DNA of 64,000 bases, taken from positions 2,728,001-2,792,000 of the forward strand of contig NZ_CP099222.1 in NCBI RefSeq assembly GCF_029717145.1. Direction: 5' to 3'. The first letter of the stretch is position 1. Each line of letters opens with the position of its first letter. Shown piece by piece: positions 43,317-55,652 of the stretch. The translations under genes were made by a program, and so were the position numbers. This DNA comes from Citrobacter freundii. Its GTDB lineage: Bacteria > Pseudomonadota > Gammaproteobacteria > Enterobacterales > Enterobacteriaceae. The notes under the pieces were generated by a model that was not told the origin of the DNA, did no database searches, and saw only the letters and a list, made by a program, of their open reading frames with translations.

Positions 43317-45394
43317 TATTTACCTCCGATGGTCGCGGTCATGCGGATATGGCGGTTATCGGAAAGCTCCATGTTCGACAACACCACCAGCTGCGGTATG
43401 CTGCGGCGTAAAAAACGCGCCAGCAGAGGCCTCAATGCATGATTAACCAACAGCACCGGCGGCGCGCCCAACATTTCCTGGCGCGATAACGCTTCCTGAG
43501 TTTGCGCCAACAGTCGGTCTGCCAGCCCCGGCTCCAGGCCGCCGCCCCCTTGTAAGGCCTGCAGCAGCAAGCGCTCAAGCGGCGTATCCAGACCAATAAC
43601 CTGAACTTCGTCGTTCCCCGGGAACCATTGCTGGGTAATCGCCCTTCCCAACGCCACGCGGACCACGGCAGTAAGTTCATGCGGATCGTTTTGCAGCGGT
43701 GCATGTTCGGCCAGCGTTTCGAGGATGGTGCGCATATCGCGAATCGGCACTTTTTCATCCAATAAATTCTGCAACACTTTATGTAGCGTGGTCAGCGTCA
43801 CCACGCCAGGCACCAGATCCTCAGTCAGTTTCGGCATTTCCTGCGACACGCGGTCCAGCAATTGTTGCGCCTCCTGACGTCCAAACAGTTCGGCGGCAAA
43901 CTGGCCAATCAGGTGATTCAGATGCGTGGCGACGACGGTACTGGCTTCCACCACCGTGAAGCCCTGGATTTGCGCCTGTTCTTTTAGCGCACTTTCAATC
44001 CAGATAGCGTCCAGACCAAAAGCCGGATCAACCGTTTTCTCACCCGGCAGCGATCCCGCTGCCGTACCAGGGTTGATGGCCAGCCAGCGTCCCGGATAGG
44101 CATCCCCGCTGCCAATTTCTACCCCTTTCATCAGGATGCGATAGCGCGCAGGCTGCAGATCCATATTGTCGCGGATGTGCACCACCGGCGGCAGGAAGCC
44201 CATATCCTGGGCAAATTTCTTACGAATACTGCGAATTCGTCCCAGCAACTCGCCATCTTGCTGAAAATCCACCATTGGGATCAGGCGATACCCCACTTCC
44301 ATTCCCAGCGAGTCTTCCAGTTGGACATCGTTCCAGGTCGCTTCCACCACCGCATTATTTTCCGGCATTTTGATCGACTGAGGTTCCGCAGGGGCTTTTG
44401 TCTCGCGACCGCGCAGCCACCAGGCCAAACCCAATAACGCTGCGGTAAACATCAGAAATACCAGGTTTGGCATGCCTGGTACCAGGCCCAGTAAACCGAG
44501 CACCGCCGCACTGAGCACCATCACGCTGGGGTTACTGAACAGCTGGGTGACCATCTGTTCGCCGACATCCTGATCGGTACTGACGCGCGTCACGATAACG
44601 CCCGCCGCGGTGGAGATTACCAGCGCCGGGATTTGGGCGACCAGACCGTCACCGATGGTCAGTAAGGTGTAGCTTTCAGCCGCACTGCCCATACTCATAC
44701 CGTGTTGTAATACGCCTACCAGCAGGCCGCCGACCACGTTAATCACCATGATCAGAATACCGGCAACGGCGTCCCCGCGAACGAATTTACTCGCACCGTC
44801 CATAGAGCCGTAAAAATCAGCTTCCTGGGTCACTTCTGAACGACGTTTTTTGGCTTCATCTTCCCCAATCAGTCCGGCATTGAGATCGGCATCAATCGCC
44901 ATCTGTTTACCGGGCATACCGTCCAGCACAAAGCGTGCGCCAACTTCGGCAATACGACCGGCACCTTTGGTGATAACCATAAAGTTGATGATGACAAGAA
45001 TGACGAAAACCACGATACCGATGGCAAAGTTACCGCCCACCAGGAAGTGACCAAACGCTTCAACCACCTTCCCCGCCGCCGCCGAACCGGTATGCCCTTC
45101 CATCAAAATAATACGCGTCGAGGCAACGTTCAGCGCCAGGCGTAATAATGTGGTGAACAGCAAAATGGTCGGGAAGGCAGCGAACTCGAGCGTGCGCTGG
45201 GTGAACATCGCCACCAGCAACACCATGATCGACAACGCAATATTAAAGGTAAACAGTAAATCAAGGATGAACGCTGGCAGCGGCAGCACCATCATCGACA
45301 AGATAAGCAGGATGAGGATCGGCCCGGCAAGAATCTGCCATTGTGTGGATTTCAGGTTGCCGGGCAGGCGCAGCATCGCGACCAGATTAGCCAT
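43316..45394 (-). CDS. flhA: Flagellar export apparatus protein FlhA
   Basis: The 692-residue protein has eight N-terminal membrane helices followed by a large cytoplasmic domain (about 330-692) that forms the nonameric export ring. The conserved loop between helices 4 and 5 (ITKGAGRIAEVGARFVLDGMPGKQMAID) is clear. It works with FlhB as the energy-coupled export gate. It overlaps the flhB end by eight bases. The length matches E. coli. Confidence 0.98.
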   Translation of the reverse strand: MANLVAMLRLPGNLKSTQWQILAGPILILLILSMMVLPLPAFILDLLFTFNIALSIMVLLVAMFTQRTLEFAAFPTILLFTTLLRLALNVASTRIILMEGHTGSAAAGKVVEAFGHFLVGGNFAIGIVVFVILVIINFMVITKGAGRIAEVGARFVLDGMPGKQMAIDADLNAGLIGEDEAKKRRSEVTQEADFYGSMDGASKFVRGDAVAGILIMVINVVGGLLVGVLQHGMSMGSAAESYTLLTIGDGLVAQIPALVISTAAGVIVTRVSTDQDVGEQMVTQLFSNPSVMVLSAAVLGLLGLVPGMPNLVFLMFTAALLGLAWWLRGRETKAPAEPQSIKMPENNAVVEATWNDVQLEDSLGMEVGYRLIPMVDFQQDGELLGRIRSIRKKFAQDMGFLPPVVHIRDNMDLQPARYRILMKGVEIGSGDAYPGRWLAINPGTAAGSLPGEKTVDPAFGLDAIWIESALKEQAQIQGFTVVEASTVVATHLNHLIGQFAAELFGRQEAQQLLDRVSQEMPKLTEDLVPGVVTLTTLHKVLQNLLDEKVPIRDMRTILETLAEHAPLQNDPHELTAVVRVALGRAITQQWFPGNDEVQVIGLDTPLERLLLQALQGGGGLEPGLADRLLAQTQEALSRQEMLGAPPVLLVNHALRPLLARFLRRSIPQLVVLSNMELSDNRHIRMTATIGGK

Positions 45395-46538
45395 CAGTAT
45401 TCTTCTCGTTCATAAAATCCAGTGCTTCAGGCACCGGAAGGTTTCCAGGTTGCGGTGGCGGCTTGCCGCCCGCCAGACGCCAGCGTTTTAATTGCCATAC
45501 CCACGCCAGCACTTCTGCGACGGCAGCATACAGCTGGCCGGGTATTTGCTGACCAATCTCAGCATGGCGATATAACGCACGGGCCAGCGGTGGTGCTTCT
45601 AAGGTTGGGACTCGATGTTCCGCGCCAATTTCGCGAATACGCAACGCGACCAGCCCCGCCCCTTTGGCGACGACGCGTGGCGCACTCATTTTGTTTTCGT
45701 CATATTGCAAGGCGACCGAATAGTGTGTGGGGTTAGTCACAATGACGTCGGCTTTCGGCACATCCGCCATCATGCGTCGCTGCGCTACCGCACGCTGCAT
45801 CTGGCGAATTTTGCCCTTAACGTGCGGGTCACCTTCGCTTTGTTTATATTCATCGCGGATATCCTGGCGTGACATGCGCAGCTTTTTCACATGGCTGTAA
45901 ATTTGGAAAAAAACGTCAAACCCCACCATCGGGATCACCCCGAGTACCACCAGCAGCGCACACATACCAACTAAATCAAGGGCATTGCCCATTGCGGTAA
46001 TCGGCGATTCGGCCATCAACCGCATCATCTCCGGCCACTTGTGCCAGAGATAGAATCCAGCCACGCTGCCAACCAGCGTAGATTTCAGGATGGCTTTCAG
46101 CAGTTCAGCACCGGTTTGCGCAGAAAACATGCGCTTGATACCCGGCAGCGGATTCAGCTTCGAAAATTTGGGTTGCAGCGATTTACCGCTGAAGATCAAA
46201 CCGCCCAACATCACCGGCGAGATCAATGCCACCAGCACCACGCCAGTAATCAGCGGTAACAGCGCAATCATGGCGTCTTTAATCAGCAGAATGATTTGGC
46301 TGAGGATCAGATTAGGGTCGTTGACCATACTGTGGTCAAAACGCAGCCCGGCCGACAGCATACCCGCCAATCTGCGGGCCAGCGACTCCCCGCCGATCCA
46401 GATAATGCACACGCCCACCAGCAAAATAAGCAGTGAGGTCAGCTCTTTGGAACGGGGGATCTGCCCATCTTCCCGCGCTTTTTCAAGTCGGTGGGGTGTG
46501 GGGGCTTCTGTTTTGTCGTCGTCGCTTTCTTCTGCCAC
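45387..46538 (-). CDS. flhB: Flagellar export switch protein FlhB
   Basis: This protein of 383 residues has four membrane helices and a cytoplasmic domain with the autocleavage motif NPTH (in VIVTNPTHYSVAL, about residues 269-272). FlhB cleaves itself between Asn and Pro, which switches export from rod/hook to filament substrates. The gene begins the flhBAE operon; a 170-base gap to cheZ holds its promoter. Normal length. Confidence 0.98.
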   Translation of the reverse strand: MAEESDDDKTEAPTPHRLEKAREDGQIPRSKELTSLLILLVGVCIIWIGGESLARRLAGMLSAGLRFDHSMVNDPNLILSQIILLIKDAMIALLPLITGVVLVALISPVMLGGLIFSGKSLQPKFSKLNPLPGIKRMFSAQTGAELLKAILKSTLVGSVAGFYLWHKWPEMMRLMAESPITAMGNALDLVGMCALLVVLGVIPMVGFDVFFQIYSHVKKLRMSRQDIRDEYKQSEGDPHVKGKIRQMQRAVAQRRMMADVPKADVIVTNPTHYSVALQYDENKMSAPRVVAKGAGLVALRIREIGAEHRVPTLEAPPLARALYRHAEIGQQIPGQLYAAVAEVLAWVWQLKRWRLAGGKPPPQPGNLPVPEALDFMNEKNTDG

Positions 46539-46708
46539 GCATCAGACCCTGGATAGAGACACAGGCGAGAATGATGCCAGAACAGCGACACAGCAATGGC
46601 GAGAGTAAGCGGTAAAAAAGACGGGGTTTATGACGTTAACCCCTACAGACGGTAGAGAGTATGCAGACCGGAAGAGAAGCGGTTGCCCCTACATCCGGCC
46701 TGCACGAA

Positions 46709-47353
46709 TCAGAACCCGAGACTGTCCAGCAGGTCGTCAACCTGATCCTGACTTGCCACAACGCCGGCTTTCGAGGTATCAACCTGCGGGCCGTTCAGCA
46801 AACTTTCGTTTTCACGTTTTGGACGGGCGCCCTGCTCAGGGATGTTCTCCAGCAGCACCATTAACAGCTGGCGCTCAATTTCCTGAATAACGTCCATCAT
46901 GCGCTTGATAACCTGGCCGGTAAGGTCCTGGAAATCCTGCGCCATCATAATGTCGAGCAGCTGAGCATTGGTAAAACTGGTGTGTCCAGGGACATCACCG
47001 AGGAACTGACGGGTGTCGGTCACCAGTTCACGGGCATCAGACAGTTCAATCGGATTCTCGAACCATTCGTCCCAGCGTTTACTCAGGGTTTTGGCCCCTT
47101 TTTCCATTGCGTCCTGGTGTGGCTGCGAGGCTTCAACGCTGTTCAGCGCACGCTCTGCTGCCTGTGCGGTCATCTGCACAACGTAATCCAGACGATCGCG
47201 CGCATCCGGGATCGCTTCCGCCGCTTCAGCAATGGCTTGATCCAGCCCCAGTTCACGCAGGCTGTCGCGCAGCATTCGGGTCAGACTACCGATGCGCGCG
47301 ATGATATCCCCTGCTGAATGTTCATCAACAGGTTTAATTTGTGGTTGCATCAT
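46709..47353 (-). CDS. cheZ: CheY-P phosphatase CheZ
   Basis: CheZ removes phosphate from CheY-P. The 214-residue form starting MMQP matches E. coli; four ATGs in a row (47348-47359) make the exact start uncertain by up to two codons upstream. The active-site helix region [17 protein letters not shown] (with the catalytic Gln and Asp) and the C-terminal CheY-binding tail ([10 protein letters not shown]) are intact. It is the last gene of the tar-cheRBYZ operon. Confidence 0.97.
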   Translation of the reverse strand: MMQPQIKPVDEHSAGDIIARIGSLTRMLRDSLRELGLDQAIAEAAEAIPDARDRLDYVVQMTAQAAERALNSVEASQPHQDAMEKGAKTLSKRWDEWFENPIELSDARELVTDTRQFLGDVPGHTSFTNAQLLDIMMAQDFQDLTGQVIKRMMDVIQEIERQLLMVLLENIPEQGARPKRENESLLNGPQVDTSKAGVVASQDQVDDLLDSLGF

Positions 47354-47366
47354 CATCATCACACCC

Positions 47367-48818
<1,452 letters not shown>

Positions 48819-48822
<4 letters not shown>

Positions 48823-49691
48823 GATTTATCCTTACCCGGCGCATGCGCATACACCGTTTGTCCGCGCAGGCTAAACTCGCGCACGAGGTTGCTAAAGTTT
48901 TCTGAGTGACCGGCAAACAACAGCCCATCCGGCTTCAGGAGTGGAACAAAACGGTGCAAAATGTCCTGCTGCGTCGTTTTATCAAAATAGATCATGACGT
49001 TACGACAAAATATGGCGTCGAACAGGCCGGGCACGTTGTATTTTTTATCCAGTAAATTCACGCTGGAGAATTCAACATGGCTCGCCAGTTCCTGACGCAC
49101 ACGCACCAGTCCTTCATGCGGTCCGGTACCACGCATGAAATAACGCTGTAACTGTTGTGGCGACAACGTTTTCAGTTCATCGAGGCGGTAAATGCCGTTT
49201 CTGGCTTTTTCCAGCACTTCGGTATCAATATCGCTGGCAAAAACGCGCCAGCGTCCAGGTGCCATACCCAACGTATCTGCCAGCGTGATCGCGATACTGT
49301 AGGGTTCTTCACCGGTAGAGGCCGCGGCGCTCCAGACACGGTATTCGCCGCTGCATCGACGCGCGTGGTCAGTCAGCACCGGAAAATGATGTCCTTCGCG
49401 GAAAAAAGCGGTCAGGTTGGTGGTCAGGGAGTTAATAAACGCCTGCCACTCAGCGCTGTTCTGGTTGGCTTCCAGCATGCTGAGATAGCGACCAAAGTCG
49501 TCCAACTCCAGGGTACGCAAGCGACGCACCAAGCGGTTATACACCATGTCCCGCTTGTGGTCGGCCAGCACGATACCCGCGCGCTGGTAGATTAATTGAC
49601 ATATCCGACGAAAATGCGCGTCAGACAGCGCGAGGCGCTGTGTCATCTGTAACAATAATGACGTTTGCCCGGAGGGCAGAGATGATGTCAT
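48819..49691 (-). CDS. cheR: Chemoreceptor methyltransferase CheR
   Basis: This is the 290-residue SAM-dependent enzyme that methylates receptor glutamates. Key segments are [26 protein letters not shown] motif (here AITLAD follows), [14 protein letters not shown] and [10 protein letters not shown]. It would dock on the NWETF tail of Tar through its beta-subdomain. A 152-base gap containing a nine-base-pair hairpin lies between tar and cheR, where E. coli has tap. Confidence 0.97.
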
Positions 49692-49789
49692 AGCGCCTTC
49701 TCAATCACATTCAGGATACAACGGGCACAGCCTGCGCTGCGCCAATTCGTGTTGTGTTACGGTTTGCTCTTCATGCTTAAAAACACGAT

Positions 49790-49814
49790 GCAGGCAGAAA
49801 GAGTCTCTGCCTGC
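49790..49814 (-). repeat. Inverted repeat between tar and cheR
   Basis: GCAGGCAGA and TCTGCCTGC form a nine-base-pair stem with a seven-base loop and no T run. It may stabilise the abundant tar message or attenuate readthrough into cheR. Confidence 0.5.
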
Positions 49815-49843
49815 TCGACTTACTATCCGGTGTTAGCTCCCGG

Positions 49844-51505
49844 TTAAAATGTTTCCCAATTGCTGTCGGGTTCAGTACTTTGCTGGCGCGGGTATGACGC
49901 AGGGGCCGCTGTTGAAGATGGCCGTACATCGCGAGATTTAGCCGACAGTGGGCGTGCAGCCAGGCGGAAAGCCGATACCGACTGGGTCAGACGGCTGGCC
50001 TGTTCTTCGAGTGCGGCAGCAGCAGCAGCCGACTCCTGCACCAGCGAGGCATTCTGCTGCGTCACACGATCCATCTCGGATACGGCGAGCGCAACCTGGT
50101 CGATACCACGGCTTTGTTCGTCAGACGCTGAGGCGATTTCTCCCATGATGTCGGTGACACGGGTTACCGCATTGACGATGTCATTCATGGTTTCCCCGGC
50201 ACTCTCTACCAATACCGAGCCGGTATCGACCCGAGAAACGGAGTCTTCGATCAGGGCTTTGATCTCTTTCGCCGCCTGCGCGCTGCGGCTTGCCAGATTA
50301 CGCACTTCTCCCGCCACCACGGCGAAACCACGGCCCTGTTCACCGGCGCGTGCGGCCTCAACCGCCGCGTTCAGCGCAAGAATATTGGTCTGGAAGGCAA
50401 TACCGTCGATTACGCTGATGATGTCAGCAATTTTCTTCGAGCTATCAGCGATTTCGTGCATGGTGTTTACCACGCCATCGACTACCTTGCCGCCATGCTG
50501 CGCGGTATCAGAAGCGCTTTTCGCCAGTTGCGAAGCCTGACGGGCGTTGTCCGCATTTTGCTTCACCGTCGCCGTTAGTTGTTCCATGCTGGCCGCCGTC
50601 TCTTCCAACGCAGAAGCCTGCTGCTCGGTGCGCGACGAAAGGTCGGTATTACCGCTGGCAATTTCGCTGGTACCGGAATAGATCGCATCGGAACCTTCGC
50701 GCACCAGGGTCACCGTTTCAATAAGCGATCGCTGCATATGATCAACCGTGCTGGCCAACTCACCAATTTCATTGCGCCCGCTAACGGTTAATGACGTGGT
50801 TAAGTTGCCGCTGGCTATTTCGCGGATATGGGCAATAACGCGGGCCAGAGGGTTAAGCAAGGTATGACGGATGCCGTACCACACCACCACCAGAATTAGC
50901 ACCAGCACCACGGCCAGAACGCCGAGCTGCCATTGGGCAAACTGGTAGTCCCGCGCGCTTTCATCAAACGCCTGCAGATAGAGTTTTTCACTGACGCTGG
51001 CATATTTCCCGAGCGCCTCACCCAGTGCATTTTGCATGCCCTGGGTCGGCTGTGCAAAGTACGCATCCATGTTGCCGGTTTCGAGAAACTGCACCAGCTC
51101 AGTTAATGCTGCGTGATACTGCTGATATTTCTCATCAACGTTACCGCTGGCTTCTGCCATCTCTGGTAATGGCGTGATGCTTTTGAATTTTGCGTAATGC
51201 GTTTCTGCCTGCGCCAACGTACCTTTCGCATTCTTCAACAGATCGTTCTTCGCACTGCTCTGTTGGTTAGAAGCATCCATCATCATGCGCGCAGAGGATC
51301 GGCTCAGGTTAATGCGCGTTTGCAGCATTAAGTCCCATGTTGAGGTGAGTTCACTTTGCTGCTGACGTAAATCGTTAGAAATAACAAAACTTTGCTGATT
51401 CTGCTGCAATGAGGAAAACAACAGACCACCGGAAACAAGCTGTAGCAGTGCGAAAACCCCCAGCACCATCATCAGCATTGTGACAACGCGGATACGGTTA
51501 AACAT
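49844..51505 (-). CDS. tar: Aspartate chemoreceptor Tar
   Basis: The start at 51505 (MFNRIRVV) gives 553 residues, equal to E. coli Tar. Upstream frame extension is untranslated and contains the sigma-28 promoter. Two membrane helices (about 7-30 and 190-212) flank a periplasmic domain with the aspartate-binding Arg cluster ([10 protein letters not shown]). HAMP, methylation helices ([16 protein letters not shown]) and the conserved hairpin tip ([23 protein letters not shown]) follow. The protein ends in the CheR/CheB-binding NWETF. No tap follows. Confidence 0.97.
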   Translation of the reverse strand: MFNRIRVVTMLMMVLGVFALLQLVSGGLLFSSLQQNQQSFVISNDLRQQQSELTSTWDLMLQTRINLSRSSARMMMDASNQQSSAKNDLLKNAKGTLAQAETHYAKFKSITPLPEMAEASGNVDEKYQQYHAALTELVQFLETGNMDAYFAQPTQGMQNALGEALGKYASVSEKLYLQAFDESARDYQFAQWQLGVLAVVLVLILVVVWYGIRHTLLNPLARVIAHIREIASGNLTTSLTVSGRNEIGELASTVDHMQRSLIETVTLVREGSDAIYSGTSEIASGNTDLSSRTEQQASALEETAASMEQLTATVKQNADNARQASQLAKSASDTAQHGGKVVDGVVNTMHEIADSSKKIADIISVIDGIAFQTNILALNAAVEAARAGEQGRGFAVVAGEVRNLASRSAQAAKEIKALIEDSVSRVDTGSVLVESAGETMNDIVNAVTRVTDIMGEIASASDEQSRGIDQVALAVSEMDRVTQQNASLVQESAAAAAALEEQASRLTQSVSAFRLAARPLSAKSRDVRPSSTAAPASYPRQQSTEPDSNWETF

Positions 51506-51536
51506 AAGGCACCTTCCTGAAAACGAGTTATCAACA

Positions 51537-51563
51537 TTATCGGCACCCGCCCGAATAACTTTA
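51537..51563 (-). promoter_or_regulatory. Sigma-28 (FliA) promoter of tar
   Basis: On the minus strand TAAAGTTA, 11 bases, GCCGATAA. This is an almost perfect class 3 flagellar promoter, 32 bases before the tar start. Confidence 0.93.
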
Positions 51564-51765
51564 CGTTTGCAAAAAGGAAATCCTGCAGGAAAAAGAGGCG
51601 TGAAAACGCAGATGCTCAAACACCACAACAAAATGGATAAAAAATTAAAAAAAGTTGTACCGATTCCGACTTTGATTTATATGATGAATACTTTGCTACC
51701 ACTTAATAAGTACAAAAAATGTGTAGCAGGGGAATAACTATTACATCATCACAGAGGGATTTTTA

Positions 51766-53025
51766 GTGGCAAATGCAAACAAACTCACGTTGTTCATCGT
51801 GGTCTTTATGCTGGCGGGCATCCTGTCAGGCGCGGTGATCCACTCCTGGGCCTCACCGGGCGTAGTAACCGCCTGGGCTGATAATATTACGCTGCTCACC
51901 GACATTTTCTTGCGGCTCATTAAAATGGTCATTGCGCCGTTAGTCTTCAGTACGCTAACCGTCGGCATTATGCGACTGGGAGAGACATCCACCATTGGTC
52001 GCGTTGGGGGCAAAGCCATGCTCTGGTTTATCAGTTCCTCCGTGCTGTCTATTTTGGTGGGCCTTTTTGTCGTCTCCCTTGAACAACCGGGGAGCGGGCT
52101 GAACCTGGCCATACCACTGGAAGCCACCGATACAGGCCTCGCCGTCAGCGGCATGAGCCTGAAAGGTTTTCTCACTCACACGATCCCGACCAGCATTGCC
52201 AAAGCCATGGCCAATAATGAGATCCTGCAAATCGTGGTGTTCTCGATGTTCTTCGGTATTGGCGGGGCCTCACTCGGTGAGAAATTTAACGCGCCGCTGG
52301 TTGCCGCACTGGATGTGGTTTCCCACATTATGTTGAAGGTAACCGGGTATGTAATGTACGTGGCTCCGCTGGCAATTTTTGCCGCCATCTCCTCCGTCAT
52401 CGCCACCCAGGGATTGGGAATTCTGCTCAACTATGCCTCGTTCATCGGCGGCTATTACCTGGCGATTGTGCTGACCTGCCTGGTGCTGCTCGCGGTCGGC
52501 TACGTGGTGTTGAAAAAAGAGGTATTTCGTCTGGTCAGCATGCTGAAAGATCCAGTGCTGGTGGCCTTCACCACCAGTAGCTCTGAAGCCGCGTATCCCA
52601 AAACGCTCGAGCAACTGACGAAATTTGGCTGCTCACGCAACATCGTGTCATTCGTGCTGCCGATCGGCTACTCGTTTAACCTGGTCGGCTCAATGGTGTA
52701 CTGCTCCTTTGCATCAATGTTCATTGCGCAGGCCTATAATATTCACCTTTCTTTCGCCGAAATCACCGTGCTGATGCTAACGCTGATGTTAGCCTCAAAA
52801 GGGATTGCCGGCGTGCCGCGTTCGGCGTTGGTGGTGCTGGCGGCAACAATTCCCAGTTTTAATATTCCGGTTGCAGGCATTCTGTTACTGATGGGTATCG
52901 ACCACTTCCTCGATATGGGGCGCTCGGCGATTAACGTGTTAGGCAACGGGATTGCCACCGCAATGCTTGCGCGGAATGAAGGGTTACTGGAAGAAGAACC
53001 TGAACTGGTTGAGCAGGAAGCGTAG
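51766..53025 (+). CDS. DAACS-family dicarboxylate/amino acid:cation symporter
   Basis: The 419-residue transporter has eight membrane helices and two re-entrant loops. The serine-rich HP1 motif is TTSSSEAAYP (about residues 269-278). The segment that reads NMDGT in most relatives is NLVGS here (305-309), so the usual cation-site Asp is Val. Related carriers take up C4-dicarboxylates, glutamate, aspartate or cystine. The gene is reversed relative to, and sits between, the cheW end and tar. E. coli and Salmonella lack a gene here as far as I recall. The substrate cannot be deduced. Confidence 0.85.
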   Translation: MANANKLTLFIVVFMLAGILSGAVIHSWASPGVVTAWADNITLLTDIFLRLIKMVIAPLVFSTLTVGIMRLGETSTIGRVGGKAMLWFISSSVLSILVGLFVVSLEQPGSGLNLAIPLEATDTGLAVSGMSLKGFLTHTIPTSIAKAMANNEILQIVVFSMFFGIGGASLGEKFNAPLVAALDVVSHIMLKVTGYVMYVAPLAIFAAISSVIATQGLGILLNYASFIGGYYLAIVLTCLVLLAVGYVVLKKEVFRLVSMLKDPVLVAFTTSSSEAAYPKTLEQLTKFGCSRNIVSFVLPIGYSFNLVGSMVYCSFASMFIAQAYNIHLSFAEITVLMLTLMLASKGIAGVPRSALVVLAATIPSFNIPVAGILLLMGIDHFLDMGRSAINVLGNGIATAMLARNEGLLEEEPELVEQEA

Positions 53026-53055
53026 CGGTTGAGGGGGCCGAATGGCGATAGGCAT

Positions 53056-53090
53056 ATCCGGCCTACAACGACGATCGTTGTAGGCCGGAT
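53056..53090. terminator. Bidirectional terminator/REP palindrome
   Basis: ATCCGGCCTACAACGA and its exact complement flank three bases, a 16-base-pair perfect stem between the convergent transporter and cheW genes. It has REP-type sequence and could end transcription both ways. Confidence 0.7.
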
Positions 53091-53094
53091 GCGG

Positions 53095-53598
53095 TTAGGC
53101 GACGTGACTTGCAGCAATATCCAGCAATGCCATTTCATCGCTGTTCAGCAACTTCTCGATATTAACCAAAATCAGCATCCGATCGCCCAGTGCGCCCAGC
53201 CCCGTCAGGTATTCCGTTGACAGCGTAACCGCAAATTCTGGTGCCGGACGAATCTGATCGGTCGTCAGCGACAACACATCCGACACACCATCCACCACGA
53301 TCCCCACCACGCGTTGACCCAGATTCAGCACAATCACCACGGTGTTCTCGTTATAGTCAACGTCGCTCTGGCTGAACTTCACGCGCAGGTCAACGATAGG
53401 CACAATCACACCGCGCAGGTTGGTCACCCCTTTAATAAAAGACGGTGTATTAGCGATACGCGTGACCTGATCATAACCACGAATTTCCTGCACTTTCAGA
53501 ATATCGATACCGTACTCTTCATCCCCTAGCGTAAACACGAGGAATTCCTGACCTGACGGTTCGCCGGCCAGTTTAGTTACATTACTCATACCGGTCAT
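53095..53598 (-). CDS. cheW: Chemotaxis coupling protein CheW
   Basis: From [10 protein letters not shown] the product is 167 residues, identical in length to E. coli CheW. It forms two SH3-like beta barrels and links Tar-type receptors to the CheA kinase. The conserved [15 protein letters not shown] segment is present. It is the last gene of motA-motB-cheA-cheW. The seven-codon upstream extension has no support. Confidence 0.97.
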   Translation of the reverse strand: MTGMSNVTKLAGEPSGQEFLVFTLGDEEYGIDILKVQEIRGYDQVTRIANTPSFIKGVTNLRGVIVPIVDLRVKFSQSDVDYNENTVVIVLNLGQRVVGIVVDGVSDVLSLTTDQIRPAPEFAVTLSTEYLTGLGALGDRMLILVNIEKLLNSDEMALLDIAASHVA

Positions 53599-53623
53599 AT
53601 TATTCCCTTTCTCACTCAATCAA

Positions 53624-55648
53624 TCAGGCGGCGGTGATCGCCACACGTTGTTCGCGGTTTAACCCCTGCAATGCAGAGACATCGACAATCAGCGCGACGC
53701 TACCGTCGCCAAGGATTGTTGCGGCAGAAATGCCTGGCACTTTGCGGTAATTGCTTTCCAGGTTTTTCACCACCACCTGGTGTTGGCCAATAAGCTGATC
53801 GACCAGCAGCGCATAGCGACGTCCCGCACTTTGTAAAATCACCACGATGCCCTGAGTTGCTTCGGTTTTTGCGCCGTCAACCTCGAAGACTTTCCACAAT
53901 TCAACCAGCGGCAAATATTCACCACGCACTTCAAGCACGCGTTCTCCCCCGGCCAGCGGGTGCAGATCTTCTTCACGGGGTTGCAGCGATTCCATCACCG
54001 CATTCAGTGGCAGAATAAACACCTCATCTGCCACGCGCACGGACATGCCGTCCAGAATCGCCAGCGTCAGCGGCAGCAAAATTCGGATGGTTGTGCCCTG
54101 GCCCTGCTTCGATTGGATCTCAACATGCCCGCCCATTTCCTGAATGTTACGCTTCACCACATCCATCCCGACACCGCGACCAGAGACATCCGTCACCTGC
54201 TCGGCGGTCGAGAATCCCGGCGCGAAAATCAGCATGCCGACTTCGTCATCGCTCATGTTTTCATGGATCGGCATGCCCTGTGAGATGGCTTTGGCCAGGA
54301 TGCGCTCACGGTTGAGGCCCGCGCCATCATCGGTGACTTCGATGCAGATGTTCCCGCCCTGGTGTTCAGCAGACAGCGTCAGGTTACCGACTGGATTTTT
54401 CCCGGATTCAAGGCGTTTTTCCGGCAATTCGATACCGTGGTCCAGGCTGTTACGCACCAGGTGGGTCAGCGGATCGATAATGCGTTCAATCAGGCTCTTA
54501 TCGAGTTCGGTGGAGCTACCAATTTGCGTCAGCTCAACCTGTTTGCCCAACTTGCCCGCCAGGTCACGAACCAGACGCGGGAAGCGGCTGAAGACATACT
54601 CCATTGGCATCATACGAATCGACATCACCGATTCTTGCAAATCACGGGCGTTACGTTGTAACTGACCCATACTGGTGATGAGATCGCCATGGTTTACCGG
54701 ATCCAGTTCATTCGAACGCTGGGCCAGCATCGACTGCGTGATCACCAGTTCGCCGACCAGGTTAATCAACTGATCGACCTTCTCAACCGCCACGCGGATG
54801 CTGGTAGATTCACTGGCACGCGCGGGTTTTTCACGCTCAACGCGCCCCTGCGGCGGTTCGCTGACGGCGACTTTAACCAGCGGAACAACGGCAACCGGCG
54901 GCGGTTCGTCCATCACGGTCACCGACTCAACGGGGGCAGCCACAACGGGAGTAAACTCAATCTGGTCGGCTTCGATAACAAAACAAAGTACCGCGATGAT
55001 GTCATCTTCCGCGAGGTCACCGTCAATCGTAGCCGACAGCGTATCGCTGCTTTTGACCACATCCGTTAAGGTCGCCAGGTTCCCCAACTCTTCTTCCAGT
55101 AAATCCACTTCTCCAGCTTTCAGACGTGACAGAACGATCCGTTTTTTAACCTCTTCAGCAGCAACAGTTTCCTGCGCCATCGTCTCTTCCTGTATCGCCG
55201 TGCCGTCAACAACACTCAATTTTGCAGTGTTGACGACCGCGGGTGCGGTTTCACCTTTTGCTTCGAGCGCTAACTGTCGTAGCGCATGACAAATATACTC
55301 AAAGCTGGCAGCATCCGGCTCTTCTGAGCTTTTATAGGCGTCGAGCTGTTCTTGCATAATATCTTTTGTTTCCAAAAACAGGTTGATAATGTCGGCATTG
55401 AGCTGCATCTCGCCACGCCGCGCTTCATCCAGCAGGTTCTCCATTAAATGGGTCGTTTCCTGCAAAATAGTAAAGCCGAAGGTGCCCGCCCCGCCTTTAA
55501 TCGAGTGCGCCGCACGAAAAATGGCATTCAGTTGTTCTGAATCCGGAGATTCAGGGACCAAATCAAGCAGGTGCTGCTCCATGTCAGCCAACAGTTCGTC
55601 AGCTTCATCAAAAAAGGTCTGATAAAAATCGCTAATATCCATGCTCAC
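53624..55648 (-). CDS. cheA: Chemotaxis histidine kinase CheA
   Basis: The GTG at 55648 (giving MSMDISDF) matches the E. coli start and lies five bases from the motB stop. The 674-residue protein has P1 with phospho-acceptor His 48 (RAAHSIKGG), P2, dimerisation P3, ATPase P4 ([23 protein letters not shown]) and CheW-like P5. The internal Met 98 used for the short CheA form is conserved. The P2 linker (about 165-265) differs most from E. coli. It phosphorylates CheY and CheB. Confidence 0.97.
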   Translation of the reverse strand: MSMDISDFYQTFFDEADELLADMEQHLLDLVPESPDSEQLNAIFRAAHSIKGGAGTFGFTILQETTHLMENLLDEARRGEMQLNADIINLFLETKDIMQEQLDAYKSSEEPDAASFEYICHALRQLALEAKGETAPAVVNTAKLSVVDGTAIQEETMAQETVAAEEVKKRIVLSRLKAGEVDLLEEELGNLATLTDVVKSSDTLSATIDGDLAEDDIIAVLCFVIEADQIEFTPVVAAPVESVTVMDEPPPVAVVPLVKVAVSEPPQGRVEREKPARASESTSIRVAVEKVDQLINLVGELVITQSMLAQRSNELDPVNHGDLITSMGQLQRNARDLQESVMSIRMMPMEYVFSRFPRLVRDLAGKLGKQVELTQIGSSTELDKSLIERIIDPLTHLVRNSLDHGIELPEKRLESGKNPVGNLTLSAEHQGGNICIEVTDDGAGLNRERILAKAISQGMPIHENMSDDEVGMLIFAPGFSTAEQVTDVSGRGVGMDVVKRNIQEMGGHVEIQSKQGQGTTIRILLPLTLAILDGMSVRVADEVFILPLNAVMESLQPREEDLHPLAGGERVLEVRGEYLPLVELWKVFEVDGAKTEATQGIVVILQSAGRRYALLVDQLIGQHQVVVKNLESNYRKVPGISAATILGDGSVALIVDVSALQGLNREQRVAITAA

Positions 55649-55652
55649 GCTA

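Noticed and set aside
43231..43446. Plus-strand ORFs across flhE-flhA
   Set aside because: They are antisense shadows of well-conserved flagellar genes.
51506..51631. N-terminal extension of tar by 42 codons
   Set aside because: It would contain the sigma-28 promoter, and E. coli Tar begins at the later Met with equal total length.
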